Source: Hyphomicrobiales bacterium (lineage in GTDB: Bacteria; Pseudomonadota; Alphaproteobacteria; Rhizobiales; Devosiaceae). From it: a stretch of DNA of 64,000 nt. Below are positions 45,310 through 53,764 of this stretch, piece after piece. The DNA lies in the NCBI GenBank assembly GCA_027487555.1, contig JAIYDI010000047.1, positions 1-64,000 on the forward strand, in the 5' to 3' direction. Every line of letters begins with the position of its first letter. Within the stretch, counting starts at the first letter, position 1. Position numbers and translations under genes: made by a program. The notes below the pieces were generated by a model, which made no database searches, was not told the origin of the DNA, and saw nothing but the letters and a program-made list of their open reading frames with translations.

Positions 45310-45397
45310 GCTTCACCTGAAACGCAGAAATGGTCTAAGTCTTTGTTTTGTCGCGCTTCCGAACCAGCGAACCGTTGCCGCTTTTCCTGGAAGCGCG
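45298..45397. repeat. two-hairpin palindromic element (RPE-like)
   Basis: Two adjacent perfect inverted repeats: AGACCATTTC (45298-45307) with GAAATGGTCT (45327-45336), then CGCGCTTCC (45352-45360) with GGAAGCGCG (45389-45397). The layout resembles the dispersed palindromic elements common between genes in Hyphomicrobiales. It overlaps the proposed start of the sulfotransferase gene and precedes the acyltransferase gene. No other copy is seen in this window. Confidence 0.65.
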
Positions 45398-45472
45398 CTA
45401 GCGTCATTATGCTTGCTGTCACCCAACGTGCCACGCCCACGGCATCGGCCGATACCCACGGAATCTGATCGC

Positions 45473-46042
45473 GTGTCCCTGCTCTCGAAGATCGCGGCAA
45501 AGTTGAGCGGATTGCTGGGCACGTCGGGCATAGATCCGGATGCACTGGATGCACGACATGTCGCGCGTCTCAGACGCCGCGGCATGGAGGTCGGCGCACG
45601 CTGCCGCATCTATTCGCCGCTGCCGACCACCGAACCCTGGCTGATCAGCATCGGCGACGATGTCGGCATCGCTGGCGGCGTGGTGCTGCTGACCCATGAT
45701 GGCGCGGCACGGCAATTGCGGGCCCACCGCCCCGCCATCCAGACGCTGGGCCGCATTCGGATCGGCAACCGCTGCTTTATCGGGCAGAATGCCATTCTTG
45801 TGCCGGGCACCACGCTCGGCGATGAGTGCATCGTCGGGGCGGGGGCGGTGGTCAGCGGCACCATTCCGGCCAATTCGCTGGTTGTCGGCAATCCGGGCCG
45901 TGTCATCGGCCGCGCCAGCCTCTATCTTGAGCGCCTGCTCCAGCACGAGGACAGCCTCGATACGTTCGGGCTGCCCCAGGCGGAGCGCGAGGCGCTCATC
46001 CGCAGACACTTTGCCGCGAGGGAGACCCCCAATGCCGATTGA
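45473..46042 (+). CDS. hexapeptide-repeat acyltransferase
   Basis: A 189-residue left-handed beta-helix acyltransferase of the maltose-O-acetyltransferase/WbbJ kind. Visible repeats: ISIGDDVGIAGGVVLLTHDG (catalytic His near 75), IRIGNRCFIGQNAILVPGTT, ECIVGAGAVVSGTI and the closing VVGNPGRVIGRA. GTG 45473 starts the protein. The final 11 bases overlap the acyl-carrier gene, so the acyl donor may be loaded on that carrier. Likely substrate: a surface sugar. Confidence 0.82.
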   Translation: MSLLSKIAAKLSGLLGTSGIDPDALDARHVARLRRRGMEVGARCRIYSPLPTTEPWLISIGDDVGIAGGVVLLTHDGAARQLRAHRPAIQTLGRIRIGNRCFIGQNAILVPGTTLGDECIVGAGAVVSGTIPANSLVVGNPGRVIGRASLYLERLLQHEDSLDTFGLPQAEREALIRRHFAARETPNAD

Positions 46043-46280
46043 AGCCATGGTGCGGGCGGCAATCGCCGCCAATTCCACCGTAGGGGCGAACGAGATAAGG
46101 CTCGACGCCCGGCTGAACGACATCCCCGGACTGGGGTCGCTCGATTTTGTCGCCGCCATCAACGACCTCGAGCAACGCAGCGGCCTCACCATCCCCGACA
46201 GCGACGCCGTCGCCTGCCGCACAGTCGCCGATCTCGTCGACCTGTGCACCCGCCTCGCGGCTTCGCTCAATTCTGCCTGA
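46032..46280 (+). CDS. acyl carrier protein-like
   Basis: An 82-residue acidic protein of the acyl carrier kind. The phosphopantetheine site is IPGLGSLDFVAAIND, with Ser at about residue 37, close to the usual DSL. A ribosome site GGGAG lies upstream. It overlaps the acyltransferase gene by 11 bases and converges on the HisD-like gene with a 14-base overlap. It is not the housekeeping AcpP (no fab genes adjoin); it probably supplies a specialised acyl group to the adjoining acyltransferase. Confidence 0.8.
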   Translation: MPIEAMVRAAIAANSTVGANEIRLDARLNDIPGLGSLDFVAAINDLEQRSGLTIPDSDAVACRTVADLVDLCTRLAASLNSA

Positions 46281-47595
46281 GCGCCGCGAGCCGAAGACCC
46301 GAGACCGCGTTGGCATGCGCATCGAAACCCTCATAGGTCGCGAAGCGATGCGTATGCGGCGCCATTTCGTCGAAGCCCGAGCGCGTCATCTGCCCGATGG
46401 TCGAGAATTTCAGGTAATCGCGCACCCCAAGGGCCGAATGGCTCTTGGCCCAGCCCGAGGTCGGCAGCACGCAATTGGGGCCCATCATGTAATTGGCGAT
46501 GGAGCCGGCCGCATATTCGCCAAGCAGGATTTCGCCGGCATTGCGGATTTTCGACAGGTGCTCGAGCGGCGCCTTGGAGAGGATCTGGAGATGCTCGGGG
46601 GCGTAGTCGTTGATGAAGGCATAGGCCTCCTCGCGCGTCTTGGTGAGCACGATGCCGCCATGCGGGCCGCCAAGCACGGTAGAGGAGAACCCGATGCGGA
46701 GTTCGCCCATCTGCGCCCAATAGGTGGGGATAGCGGCGCGCGCTGCCTCGGCCACTTCGCGCGACCAGGTGACGAGGAACGCCGAGGAATCTGGCCCATG
46801 CTCGCTTTCAATGATGAGATCGAGCGCGGCGAGCTGGCCGTTGGATGTCTCGTCGGCAAGGATCAAGCTCTCGCTCGGGCCGGCGGGGAGGCCTGTATCG
46901 ATGCGGTCGGAGAGGAGCCGCTTCGCCGCGACGACGAAGGGGCTGCCGGGCCCGACGATCTTGGCACAGCGCGGGATGGACGCGGTGCCGAAGGCGGCAG
47001 CGGCGACACCAACCGCACCGCCGGCGCGATAGACCTTCTCCACGCCGCCCAGGCGCGCGGCGACGAGCGTCGCGGCGTCGATCCTGCCATCGGGGCCGGG
47101 CGGGGTGAGCAGGATGGCGACCGGCACCTTGGCGACGCTCGCAGGGATGGTGGTCATCAGCGTGACGGAGGGGAACGAGCCCTTGCCGCGCGGCGCGTAG
47201 CAGGCGACGGAATCGATGGGCGTCGCGCGTTCGCCCACGAGCACGCCGGGCCGGATTTCCTTCATCCACATTTCGGGCGGCATCTGCGCCTCGTGAAAGC
47301 GGCGGATATTGTCGGCCGAATAACGCAGGGTTTCGAGCATTTCGGGCTCGAGCTCGGCAAAGGCGGCGTCGAACTCTGCTTCCGTGGCCATCAGGTGCGC
47401 GGGGTCGAGCGGCACCTTATCGATGCTCTCGGCGAGCGCAGCGATGGCCACATCGCCTTCGAGCCGCACCCGCTCGATGATCGGTTTCACCTTGTCGAGG
47501 AAGGGCGCGAGATCCGCCTCCGAGCGGGTGAGCAGCGCCTGCCGCCCGGCCGGCGTCAGCGCCGCGAGCTCGTAGAAGGCGACGGGGTTGGTCAT
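46267..47595 (-). CDS. HisD-family dehydrogenase A (not histidine biosynthesis)
   Basis: A 442-residue histidinol-dehydrogenase-like protein; the family oxidises an alcohol to an acid with NAD and zinc. Family sequence: CYAPRGKGSFPSVTLMT near 132, VGPGSPFVVAAKRLL near 220, DYAPEHLQIL near 320 (the catalytic Glu-His pair) and EGFDAHANAV near the C-terminus. Two positions that bind zinc in HisD appear changed: the Q of QAEHG is E (IIESEHGP), and the D of GDYxxGPNHVLP is N (ANYMMGPNCVLP). Last gene of a TauABC-type operon; no his genes are near, so a catabolic substrate is likely. Confidence 0.82.
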   Translation of the reverse strand: MTNPVAFYELAALTPAGRQALLTRSEADLAPFLDKVKPIIERVRLEGDVAIAALAESIDKVPLDPAHLMATEAEFDAAFAELEPEMLETLRYSADNIRRFHEAQMPPEMWMKEIRPGVLVGERATPIDSVACYAPRGKGSFPSVTLMTTIPASVAKVPVAILLTPPGPDGRIDAATLVAARLGGVEKVYRAGGAVGVAAAAFGTASIPRCAKIVGPGSPFVVAAKRLLSDRIDTGLPAGPSESLILADETSNGQLAALDLIIESEHGPDSSAFLVTWSREVAEAARAAIPTYWAQMGELRIGFSSTVLGGPHGGIVLTKTREEAYAFINDYAPEHLQILSKAPLEHLSKIRNAGEILLGEYAAGSIANYMMGPNCVLPTSGWAKSHSALGVRDYLKFSTIGQMTRSGFDEMAPHTHRFATYEGFDAHANAVSGLRLAALRQN

Positions 47596-47609
47596 CAGTC
47601 AGTCTCCTG

Positions 47610-48398
47610 TCACGCGCCGTCGAGCGCCATGACCTTCAGGGTCTCTTCGCGGATATCGGCAAGGATCTGCCGCTTCAGATCGGAAAACTCCGGGCTCGTC
47701 ACCACGTCAAAATGGCGCGGCCGGCCAAGCGATACCGGCACGATGCGCTTCAACCGCCCCGGACGCGAGGCGAGCACCACGACACGATCGGCGAGGAAGA
47801 TCGCCTCCTCGACATCATGGGTGACGAACAGCACCGTCACCTTGTGCTCGTCCCACACCTTCAGCAACAATTCCTGCATCATGCCGCGCGTCTGCGCGTC
47901 GAGTGCGCCGAAAGGCTCGTCCATCAGCAGCAGCGATGGCTTGTAGACGAGGGCCCGCGCAATGGCGACGCGCTGCCGCATGCCGCCCGAGAGCTGGCGC
48001 GGATAGGCATCCTCGAAGCCCGCGAGCCCGACAGACTGGATGAACTCGCGCACGAGTTCGGTCTTTTCGGGCTTGCTCAGCGCGGTTTTTTCGAGTGCGA
48101 AGCGGATATTGCCTTCGACCGTGAGCCACTCGAACAGGCTATAGCCCTGGAACACGAAGCCACGATCGCGGCCGGGGCCGGCGACAGGCTGCCCGTCGAT
48201 GCGGATATCGCCGAAGGTGGGCTCGGTCAGCCCGCCCACCATGTTGAGCAGAGTGGATTTGCCGCAGCCCGAGGTGCCGACAATCGAGACGAACTCGTTG
48301 GTGCCGATCATGAGATCGATGCGGTCGATGGCGAGGTATTCCTTCGCTCCGGTGCCAAACACCTTGCCCACGGCGTCGATGGAAACTTTCGGGCTCAT
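47610..48398 (-). CDS. ABC transporter ATPase (TauB/SsuB type)
   Basis: A 262-residue ATPase. Walker [13 protein letters not shown] (about 42), signature [15 protein letters not shown] (about 140), Walker B LLLMDEPFGALD and D-loop, and the VTHDVEEAIFLADRVVVL segment typical of the nitrate/taurine class. The start overlaps the permease stop as ATGA. Order in the operon: binding protein, permease, ATPase, dehydrogenase. Confidence 0.9.
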   Translation of the reverse strand: MSPKVSIDAVGKVFGTGAKEYLAIDRIDLMIGTNEFVSIVGTSGCGKSTLLNMVGGLTEPTFGDIRIDGQPVAGPGRDRGFVFQGYSLFEWLTVEGNIRFALEKTALSKPEKTELVREFIQSVGLAGFEDAYPRQLSGGMRQRVAIARALVYKPSLLLMDEPFGALDAQTRGMMQELLLKVWDEHKVTVLFVTHDVEEAIFLADRVVVLASRPGRLKRIVPVSLGRPRHFDVVTSPEFSDLKRQILADIREETLKVMALDGA

Positions 48399-49252
48399 CG
48401 GTCAGCCGCCCAGCGGAACAGCTTTCGCCCGAAATGCTTGAAGAGAAGGTCGGTGACAAGGCCCAATAGCCCGATGAACAGCGTGCCGAAGATGATGGTG
48501 TCGGTGGCAAGGTAGCGCTGCGCATCCATGATGCGGCGGCCAAGGCCGGATTGCGCCGCGACGAGCTCTGCAACCAGCAGATAGGTCCAGGTCCAGCCGA
48601 TGGTGATGCGGAACGTATCCCAGATGCCGGGCAGCGCTGCGGGCAGGATGATCCGCCACAGGATCTCGGCGTTGGAAAAGCCCAGTGTCTGCCCGGCGCG
48701 GATCAGGTTCATGTCGATGTTCTTCACATTATCCATGACCATCAGGGTCATCTGGAAGAACGTGCCGAGGAACAGGATCAGGATCTTCTGCTCGTCGCCG
48801 ATGCCCGCCCAGAGCACTGACAGCGGGATCAGCGCCACCACCGGCATATAGCGCGCGGTGGAAATCAGCGGCTCGAGCGCACCCTCGAACAGGCGGAAAT
48901 TCCCCATCATGATGCCGATGGGCACGGCAACAACGGTGGCCGCGAGCCAGCCGACGACGATGCGATAGGTGCTGATCGCCGCATCCTGGAACAGGATGCC
49001 GGTCGAGACCTGCCGCCAGGCTTCCTCGATGACCGAAAGCGGGCTGGGGAGGAAGAGCGGCTTCACGAGGCCCAGCGCCGTCACGACGCTCCAGGCAAAC
49101 AGCAGCAGCAGCGGCACGACGAAGCCGGCGCTGGTGAAGACGGAGTCTGGAATGGCTTCGCGCAGGCGCATCAACCCGGTGCGGCGCCTCAGCGTGCGGC
49201 GGTCGACGCGGCCCTGTGCGGCGGCTTCGGCTACGGAGGGAGGAACTGTCAT
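48395..49252 (-). CDS. ABC transporter permease (TauC/SsuC type)
   Basis: A 285-residue membrane permease with about six helices. The coupling loop is AGQTLGFSNAEILWRIILPAALPG near 195. A long charged N-terminus (about 40 residues, RVDRRTLRRRTGLMRLRE) precedes the first helix. ATG 49252 is chosen; a longer start at 49291 would reach to within 5 bases of the substrate-binding gene's stop codon. Confidence 0.88.
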   Translation of the reverse strand: MTVPPSVAEAAAQGRVDRRTLRRRTGLMRLREAIPDSVFTSAGFVVPLLLLFAWSVVTALGLVKPLFLPSPLSVIEEAWRQVSTGILFQDAAISTYRIVVGWLAATVVAVPIGIMMGNFRLFEGALEPLISTARYMPVVALIPLSVLWAGIGDEQKILILFLGTFFQMTLMVMDNVKNIDMNLIRAGQTLGFSNAEILWRIILPAALPGIWDTFRITIGWTWTYLLVAELVAAQSGLGRRIMDAQRYLATDTIIFGTLFIGLLGLVTDLLFKHFGRKLFRWAADR

Positions 49253-49295
49253 GGGATAGGGCGCGGGCGACGCAGGCAGCGCCGCCCGCAATTGC

Positions 49296-50252
49296 TCACT
49301 TCAGGCCGTTGAGCGCGGTGAGGTCGAGGATTTCGTCGCCGGTCGGAACGATCTTGATCTCCTCGGGCTTGGCTTCCTGCATCAGGCCGCCGATCTCGCC
49401 CACGGTTGCCTGGAACGGGCCGGCCAATGCCGCATGGTTTTCCGCGAGATTGTAGAGCTGCACGCCGGCAAAGGCCGTCTTGAACTCTTCCATCGGGGAG
49501 CCGACGGCATCGGCGATGATCTTGCCGCCCTCCTCGGGGTTCTCGCGCAGGTAGGTTACCGCCTTGTCCCAGGCCTTGATGATGCCCTGCAATTCCTTTG
49601 TGTGGGCCGCGACATAGTCCGCAGGCGCGGCCAGCACGTCGGAAATCAGGCCGGGCTTTTCGCCGGCCGAGAACAGGATCTTGTACTCCGGCCCTTCCTT
49701 GAGCGCCGCCGAGATATAGGGCTCGTAGGTGACGGCCACATCGACCCGGCCGGCGATCAGCGCGAGGCCAGCGTCCGACGCATTGATCGGTACGGCCTCG
49801 ATATCCTTGAGGCTCATGCCGTTGACCTTGAGCGCGTAGTTGATCAGCAGGTCGCTTGTGGCACCGACCTCGTAGGCGACCTTCTTGCCCTTCAACTCGG
49901 AGATGGAATTCACCGCCTTGTTGGCAAGTACCGCGTCGGCAGTGGTCGAACCATCCATCAGCATGAAGGCCTTGAGGTCGATGCCGTTATTGCGCTGCAG
50001 GATGACGCCGTTGGTGGCGATGGAGGTGACGTTGATGTTCCCCGACGCAAGCGCCACGGCAAGATCGGCATCCCAGCCGAAATTTACGAGCTGAACATCG
50101 ACACCTTCTTCGGCGAAGTAGCCCTGCTTCTCGGCCACCCAGAGCGGCCCGTAGCCAAGCCATGGCTGCAGGCCGATCTTGATCGTTTCGGCCTGTGCCG
50201 GGGCGGCAAGACCGATCCCCAGGGCAAAGACCAGTGCGGTTGCGAATTTCAT
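49296..50252 (-). CDS. ABC transporter substrate-binding protein (TauA/NMT1 type)
   Basis: A 318-residue periplasmic binding protein. A Sec signal ends at about APAQAE-TI (residue 21). The mature N-terminus IKIGLQPWLGYGPLWVAEKQGYFAEEG is typical of the taurine/nitrate/sulfonate class. First gene of the transporter set; it follows the DMFase-like hydrolase gene by 42 bases. Substrate unknown; the adjoining amidase-like gene suggests an amide. Confidence 0.88.
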   Translation of the reverse strand: MKFATALVFALGIGLAAPAQAETIKIGLQPWLGYGPLWVAEKQGYFAEEGVDVQLVNFGWDADLAVALASGNINVTSIATNGVILQRNNGIDLKAFMLMDGSTTADAVLANKAVNSISELKGKKVAYEVGATSDLLINYALKVNGMSLKDIEAVPINASDAGLALIAGRVDVAVTYEPYISAALKEGPEYKILFSAGEKPGLISDVLAAPADYVAAHTKELQGIIKAWDKAVTYLRENPEEGGKIIADAVGSPMEEFKTAFAGVQLYNLAENHAALAGPFQATVGEIGGLMQEAKPEEIKIVPTGDEILDLTALNGLK

Positions 50253-50294
50253 GGGCAGCTCTCCGGTGTGAGGAAATTGTTGGCAGCGATGCAA

Positions 50295-52304
50295 TTAGCC
50301 CGCGGCGGTAAAGTCAAGGCTTTGGAACGCCTGTAGCAGGTTAAGCACCAGCCTGCCGACATCGTTGGTCTCTCCCGGCCCGGGCAAAGCGCCGAGAAAT
50401 GCTACAGAACTTGCCGAAAAGATCACCCCTCCGCCCGGATGGCGCCAGATGCACATGTCGGCGCGCCGTTGGGCCTGCCGCTCCGCGTCGCCACCTTCGA
50501 ACCATTTGCCGGGATCGTCGACATAGCTGTCGGGGAAGCCCGAGGCGGCGGCGACAACGACGATGTCGTTGGGGCTGCCGAGATGAACACTTACCGAATC
50601 CACCTCATAGCCCGCCGCCCCGCCCTGCACTATGCCGGTGTCGCCGAAGCGATCGCCAACGCCATTGAACAGCCAGGCGAACTCGGGCGAGCGACCGGCC
50701 GCGGTCTTCTCGAAAGGCAGGGCCGGGGAAAAGCCCATCAGCGAAATGCCGACGCCGACAAGCCGATATTCGCCGCGGCCCATATCCCTGAGGTATCCCC
50801 CCGGTTCGCCGGTGAGGGCCAGATTCATCTCGGCGAGCGGGCCATCCCAGGTCCGACCCGATTGCGTCGGACCGCGGCGGAGTTCCATCAGGTCGTCGCG
50901 ATACGCGACCGCCGCGGCAAAGCCATTGCCGCCGAGATAGGCGAGCCGCCCGCCGCCCGCGACATAGGCGCGATAGGCGCTTTCCATCTCGACGGACAGA
51001 TATTCCGGGTGGCTGCCGGTTGCGACGGCGCGATAGCGCTTCAGCAGGTCTATGCCGCCCTCGTGCAAATCCCCGTCGGTGAGCACATCGACTTCGAAAC
51101 CCTCGCGGGCACAAAACCGCAGAAAGTGCAAATCGACCGGCAGGTTGTGCGGATCGCCGCAGAGCGGGTAGCGGTAATCGTCGCGGAGCGTCGCCTTGGC
51201 CTTGCGGGTCGAGACCAGCGACACGCCGCTGCCATCGGAATGGTAGTCGTAGAGCGAGCGCAGTTCGTTGGCCCGGGCGAATTCGTGGCCGCGATCCGTG
51301 CCGATCCACTCGTAAAGATGCGGCGGCAGGTACTCATCGGCATAGGCGAGATAGGTGGCGGTCGGGATGATGACGGCGATCTCCGCCGTTTTCGCGCGCG
51401 GCGCGACGAAGAACGGGATTCGCTCTACAGATTCGCCCGCCACAAGTTCCAGCGCGTAGACGCCGCTCGGCGTGCCCTCGGGAATATCGATCTCGTAGCT
51501 TAGGGGCCAGTCGAGCCCAGCCATGTCGGTATCGTGGAAATGCACCGCGTCATAATGCGCTGGCGCAAGGCGCGGATCGAGCGCGGAGCCGTCCCAGCGG
51601 GCGGAGGTGACGGCGAAGGTCGGGTTGCCGTGCAGTGTCAGCCGTAACGGGCCGGAGGTGATGGGACCGGCAGTAAAGCGCGGCGGAAACTCCAGCCCGC
51701 CCTGCCCATCCACACCGACAAGCGAGATATGTCCGATGCGGCAATTGAGCGTCGGCATGGTTTCGTCGGCATCGGAGGCAAAGACCAGCCGCGTCGGCGC
51801 CGGCGCATGGAACGGCGCGGAGAGTTCGAAGGGAAGGAAGGGATCCGCCGCCGTGACCTGCACAGCGCGCCGCGCCCAATCCAGTCCGAGCTTCAGCCAG
51901 CGCCCGGATGGCAGGCGGCCGAGCGGGTACGCGCCCGAGGGCGTGGCAAGGGTCAGTTGGCCATCGACGACGAACAGCGTCGAATTGCCCGCATCGAGGA
52001 GGACGCGGTGACCGGGATTGCGGGTCAGCAGCAACTCGAAGCTGAGCCGCGCGAGGGGGCCGAAAACCTCGTGCCCGGTGATCTCGGCCCAGCTGCCCTG
52101 CTGGAATCGCCGATGGCTGACCGGCGCCAGCGCGCGCACCGCGAGCGCCACTTCGGGCATGCTGTCGCGGTCGAGGCGCCGCACCCGCGCGTTGTCGATA
52201 GTGAGTGGGCTCGAAAGGCTCGCCTGCCTTAGGCCCGGACCGCCCGTCCAGGGCTCGACATAGCCCGCGATCTTGAGGGCGCCATGGTCGACGATCCGCT
52301 TCAT
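50295..52304 (-). CDS. N,N-dimethylformamidase large-subunit-like hydrolase
   Basis: A 669-residue protein resembling the large subunit of dimethylformamidase (DmfA2), which hydrolyses N-alkyl amides using a mononuclear iron bound by two Tyr and one Glu. The N-terminal half is a jelly-roll/lectin-like region. The C-terminal half (from about 300) has IIPTATYLAYADEY, SLYDYHSDGSG and ATGSHPEYLS with candidate Tyr and Glu ligands. No small subunit (DmfA1) gene is adjacent. ATG 52304 has GGAG upstream. First gene of the operon hydrolase-TauABC-HisD-like. Confidence 0.8.
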   Translation of the reverse strand: MKRIVDHGALKIAGYVEPWTGGPGLRQASLSSPLTIDNARVRRLDRDSMPEVALAVRALAPVSHRRFQQGSWAEITGHEVFGPLARLSFELLLTRNPGHRVLLDAGNSTLFVVDGQLTLATPSGAYPLGRLPSGRWLKLGLDWARRAVQVTAADPFLPFELSAPFHAPAPTRLVFASDADETMPTLNCRIGHISLVGVDGQGGLEFPPRFTAGPITSGPLRLTLHGNPTFAVTSARWDGSALDPRLAPAHYDAVHFHDTDMAGLDWPLSYEIDIPEGTPSGVYALELVAGESVERIPFFVAPRAKTAEIAVIIPTATYLAYADEYLPPHLYEWIGTDRGHEFARANELRSLYDYHSDGSGVSLVSTRKAKATLRDDYRYPLCGDPHNLPVDLHFLRFCAREGFEVDVLTDGDLHEGGIDLLKRYRAVATGSHPEYLSVEMESAYRAYVAGGGRLAYLGGNGFAAAVAYRDDLMELRRGPTQSGRTWDGPLAEMNLALTGEPGGYLRDMGRGEYRLVGVGISLMGFSPALPFEKTAAGRSPEFAWLFNGVGDRFGDTGIVQGGAAGYEVDSVSVHLGSPNDIVVVAAASGFPDSYVDDPGKWFEGGDAERQAQRRADMCIWRHPGGGVIFSASSVAFLGALPGPGETNDVGRLVLNLLQAFQSLDFTAAG

Positions 52305-52414
52305 GCCTGTCTCCATGGCTGGGTGGACCCACTATCGCCGCCCGCACCAAGAATGGCCATTCCCAACTTGGCGCCCACACGGCAATAGTGCCTTGGTCGA
52401 ACGCGGGGCAAATC

Positions 52415-53182
52415 ATGGCAGGCACAGGGCTTTTCGATCTTTCGGGGGAAGTTGTGCTCGTCACTGGCGCGAGCCGCGGCATTGGCGCGGCGCTGGCGAA
52501 GGGCCTCGCGGCCGCGGGGGCGGAGATCGTGCTGGCAGCCCGTTCGGAGGCGGCGCTTGCCGATGTTGCTGCTCAGATTCGCGCAGCGGGCGGGAAGGCC
52601 CACGCATATCCGCTCGATGTCGCGACGAGCGCTTCAGTCGATGCGCTGTTCGCCCGGCTTGCCGAAGATGGCATCGCCCCCAGCATACTCGTCAACAATG
52701 CCGGCACCGAAGAGGTCGCCCCGGCGCTCGAAGTGACCGATGCGCTGTGGGACAAGATCGTCGGCACCAATTTGAAGGGCGCCTTCAATGTGGCGCGCGC
52801 CTTCGCCCGAGCACGGGGCGGCGTGCCGGGTGCGATCGTCAATCTCTGCTCACTCGCCTCGGAAGTGGGCATCCCGACGGCAGTGCCCTATACGGCGTCG
52901 AAGAGCGGCCTCGCCGGTATGACGCGCGCGCTGGCGGTGGAATGGGCGACGCTCGGCATCCGGGTCAACGGCATCGGGCCGGGCTATTTCCGCACCGAGA
53001 TGACCGAGGGCTTCTTTGCGGCCGAAGGCTGGCAACAGGCGATGCTGGCGAAGATCCCGCAGCGCCGCTTCGGCGAGCTTGATGACCTGGTTGGGGCGGC
53101 AATCTTCCTCGCAGCGCCGGCTTCCGCCTATGTCACCGGGCAGATCCTCTATGTCGATGGCGGCTATCTCGCGAGCATCTAG
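52415..53182 (+). CDS. short-chain dehydrogenase/reductase
   Basis: A 255-residue classical SDR: VTGASRGIGAALAKGL near 18, VNNAGTEE near 95, Ser in NLCSLAS near 140 and YTASK near 157 with both catalytic residues. Ends with GQILYVDGGYLASI. It is divergent from the DMFase-like gene with a 110-base gap, which suggests a shared regulatory region and a step in the same pathway. Confidence 0.87.
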   Translation: MAGTGLFDLSGEVVLVTGASRGIGAALAKGLAAAGAEIVLAARSEAALADVAAQIRAAGGKAHAYPLDVATSASVDALFARLAEDGIAPSILVNNAGTEEVAPALEVTDALWDKIVGTNLKGAFNVARAFARARGGVPGAIVNLCSLASEVGIPTAVPYTASKSGLAGMTRALAVEWATLGIRVNGIGPGYFRTEMTEGFFAAEGWQQAMLAKIPQRRFGELDDLVGAAIFLAAPASAYVTGQILYVDGGYLASI

Positions 53183-53199
53183 CCTCGGAGGCAATATGC

Positions 53200-53637
53200 T
53201 CAGAGCCGCGCCCGGCTTGAGCGCGGCGTCGCGAGCAACAGCGTCGTCTCGCTGGCGGTAATGCCCGGAACGAGCCGGATGCGCCGCAGCACGGCGTCGA
53301 AATCCGGCAATGAATCCGTCGCCAGTTCCGCGACAAGGTCCCAGCGGCCATTGGTGGTGTGGATCGCCGTCACTTCGGGATAGCCGCCCAGCGTGCGGAT
53401 CACCTTGTCGGCAACATGGCCTTCGATCTCGATCATCATGATGCCGCGCACCGCCTGCGCGAAGGCATCGGCCTTGAGCACGACCGTGTAGCCGACAATC
53501 TCGCCTGAACGCTCAAGCCGCTCAAGACGGGCGCGGACCGTCGCGCGCGACACCCCAAGCTCTGCCCCGATGTCGGAAATGCTGCGCCGCGCATCGCGCC
53601 GAAGCAGCGTGATCAGCTTGCCATCGAGATCGTCCAT
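53200..53637 (-). CDS. Lrp/AsnC-family regulator
   Basis: A 145-residue regulator. The N-terminal HTH is DARRSISDIGAELGVSRATVRARLERLE (about 15-42); the C-terminal RAM domain holds VTAIHTTNGRWDLVAEL near 92. It is divergent from the arginase gene, the standard place for the local regulator of arginine/ornithine catabolism in this class; the effector is probably arginine or ornithine. The 127-base gap holds the divergent promoters. Confidence 0.9.
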   Translation of the reverse strand: MDDLDGKLITLLRRDARRSISDIGAELGVSRATVRARLERLERSGEIVGYTVVLKADAFAQAVRGIMMIEIEGHVADKVIRTLGGYPEVTAIHTTNGRWDLVAELATDSLPDFDAVLRRIRLVPGITASETTLLLATPRSSRARL

Positions 53638-53764
53638 CTGCCACTCCGCTCAGTACGACTGACCATAATGATAAAAGCTGCTGCACGAATTGCCAATAGT
53701 GCCTGTTCGATCCGCCAGGCGTCCGTGGTGGGATTGCCCCCGGATCAGATGACGGGGCAGGCAC

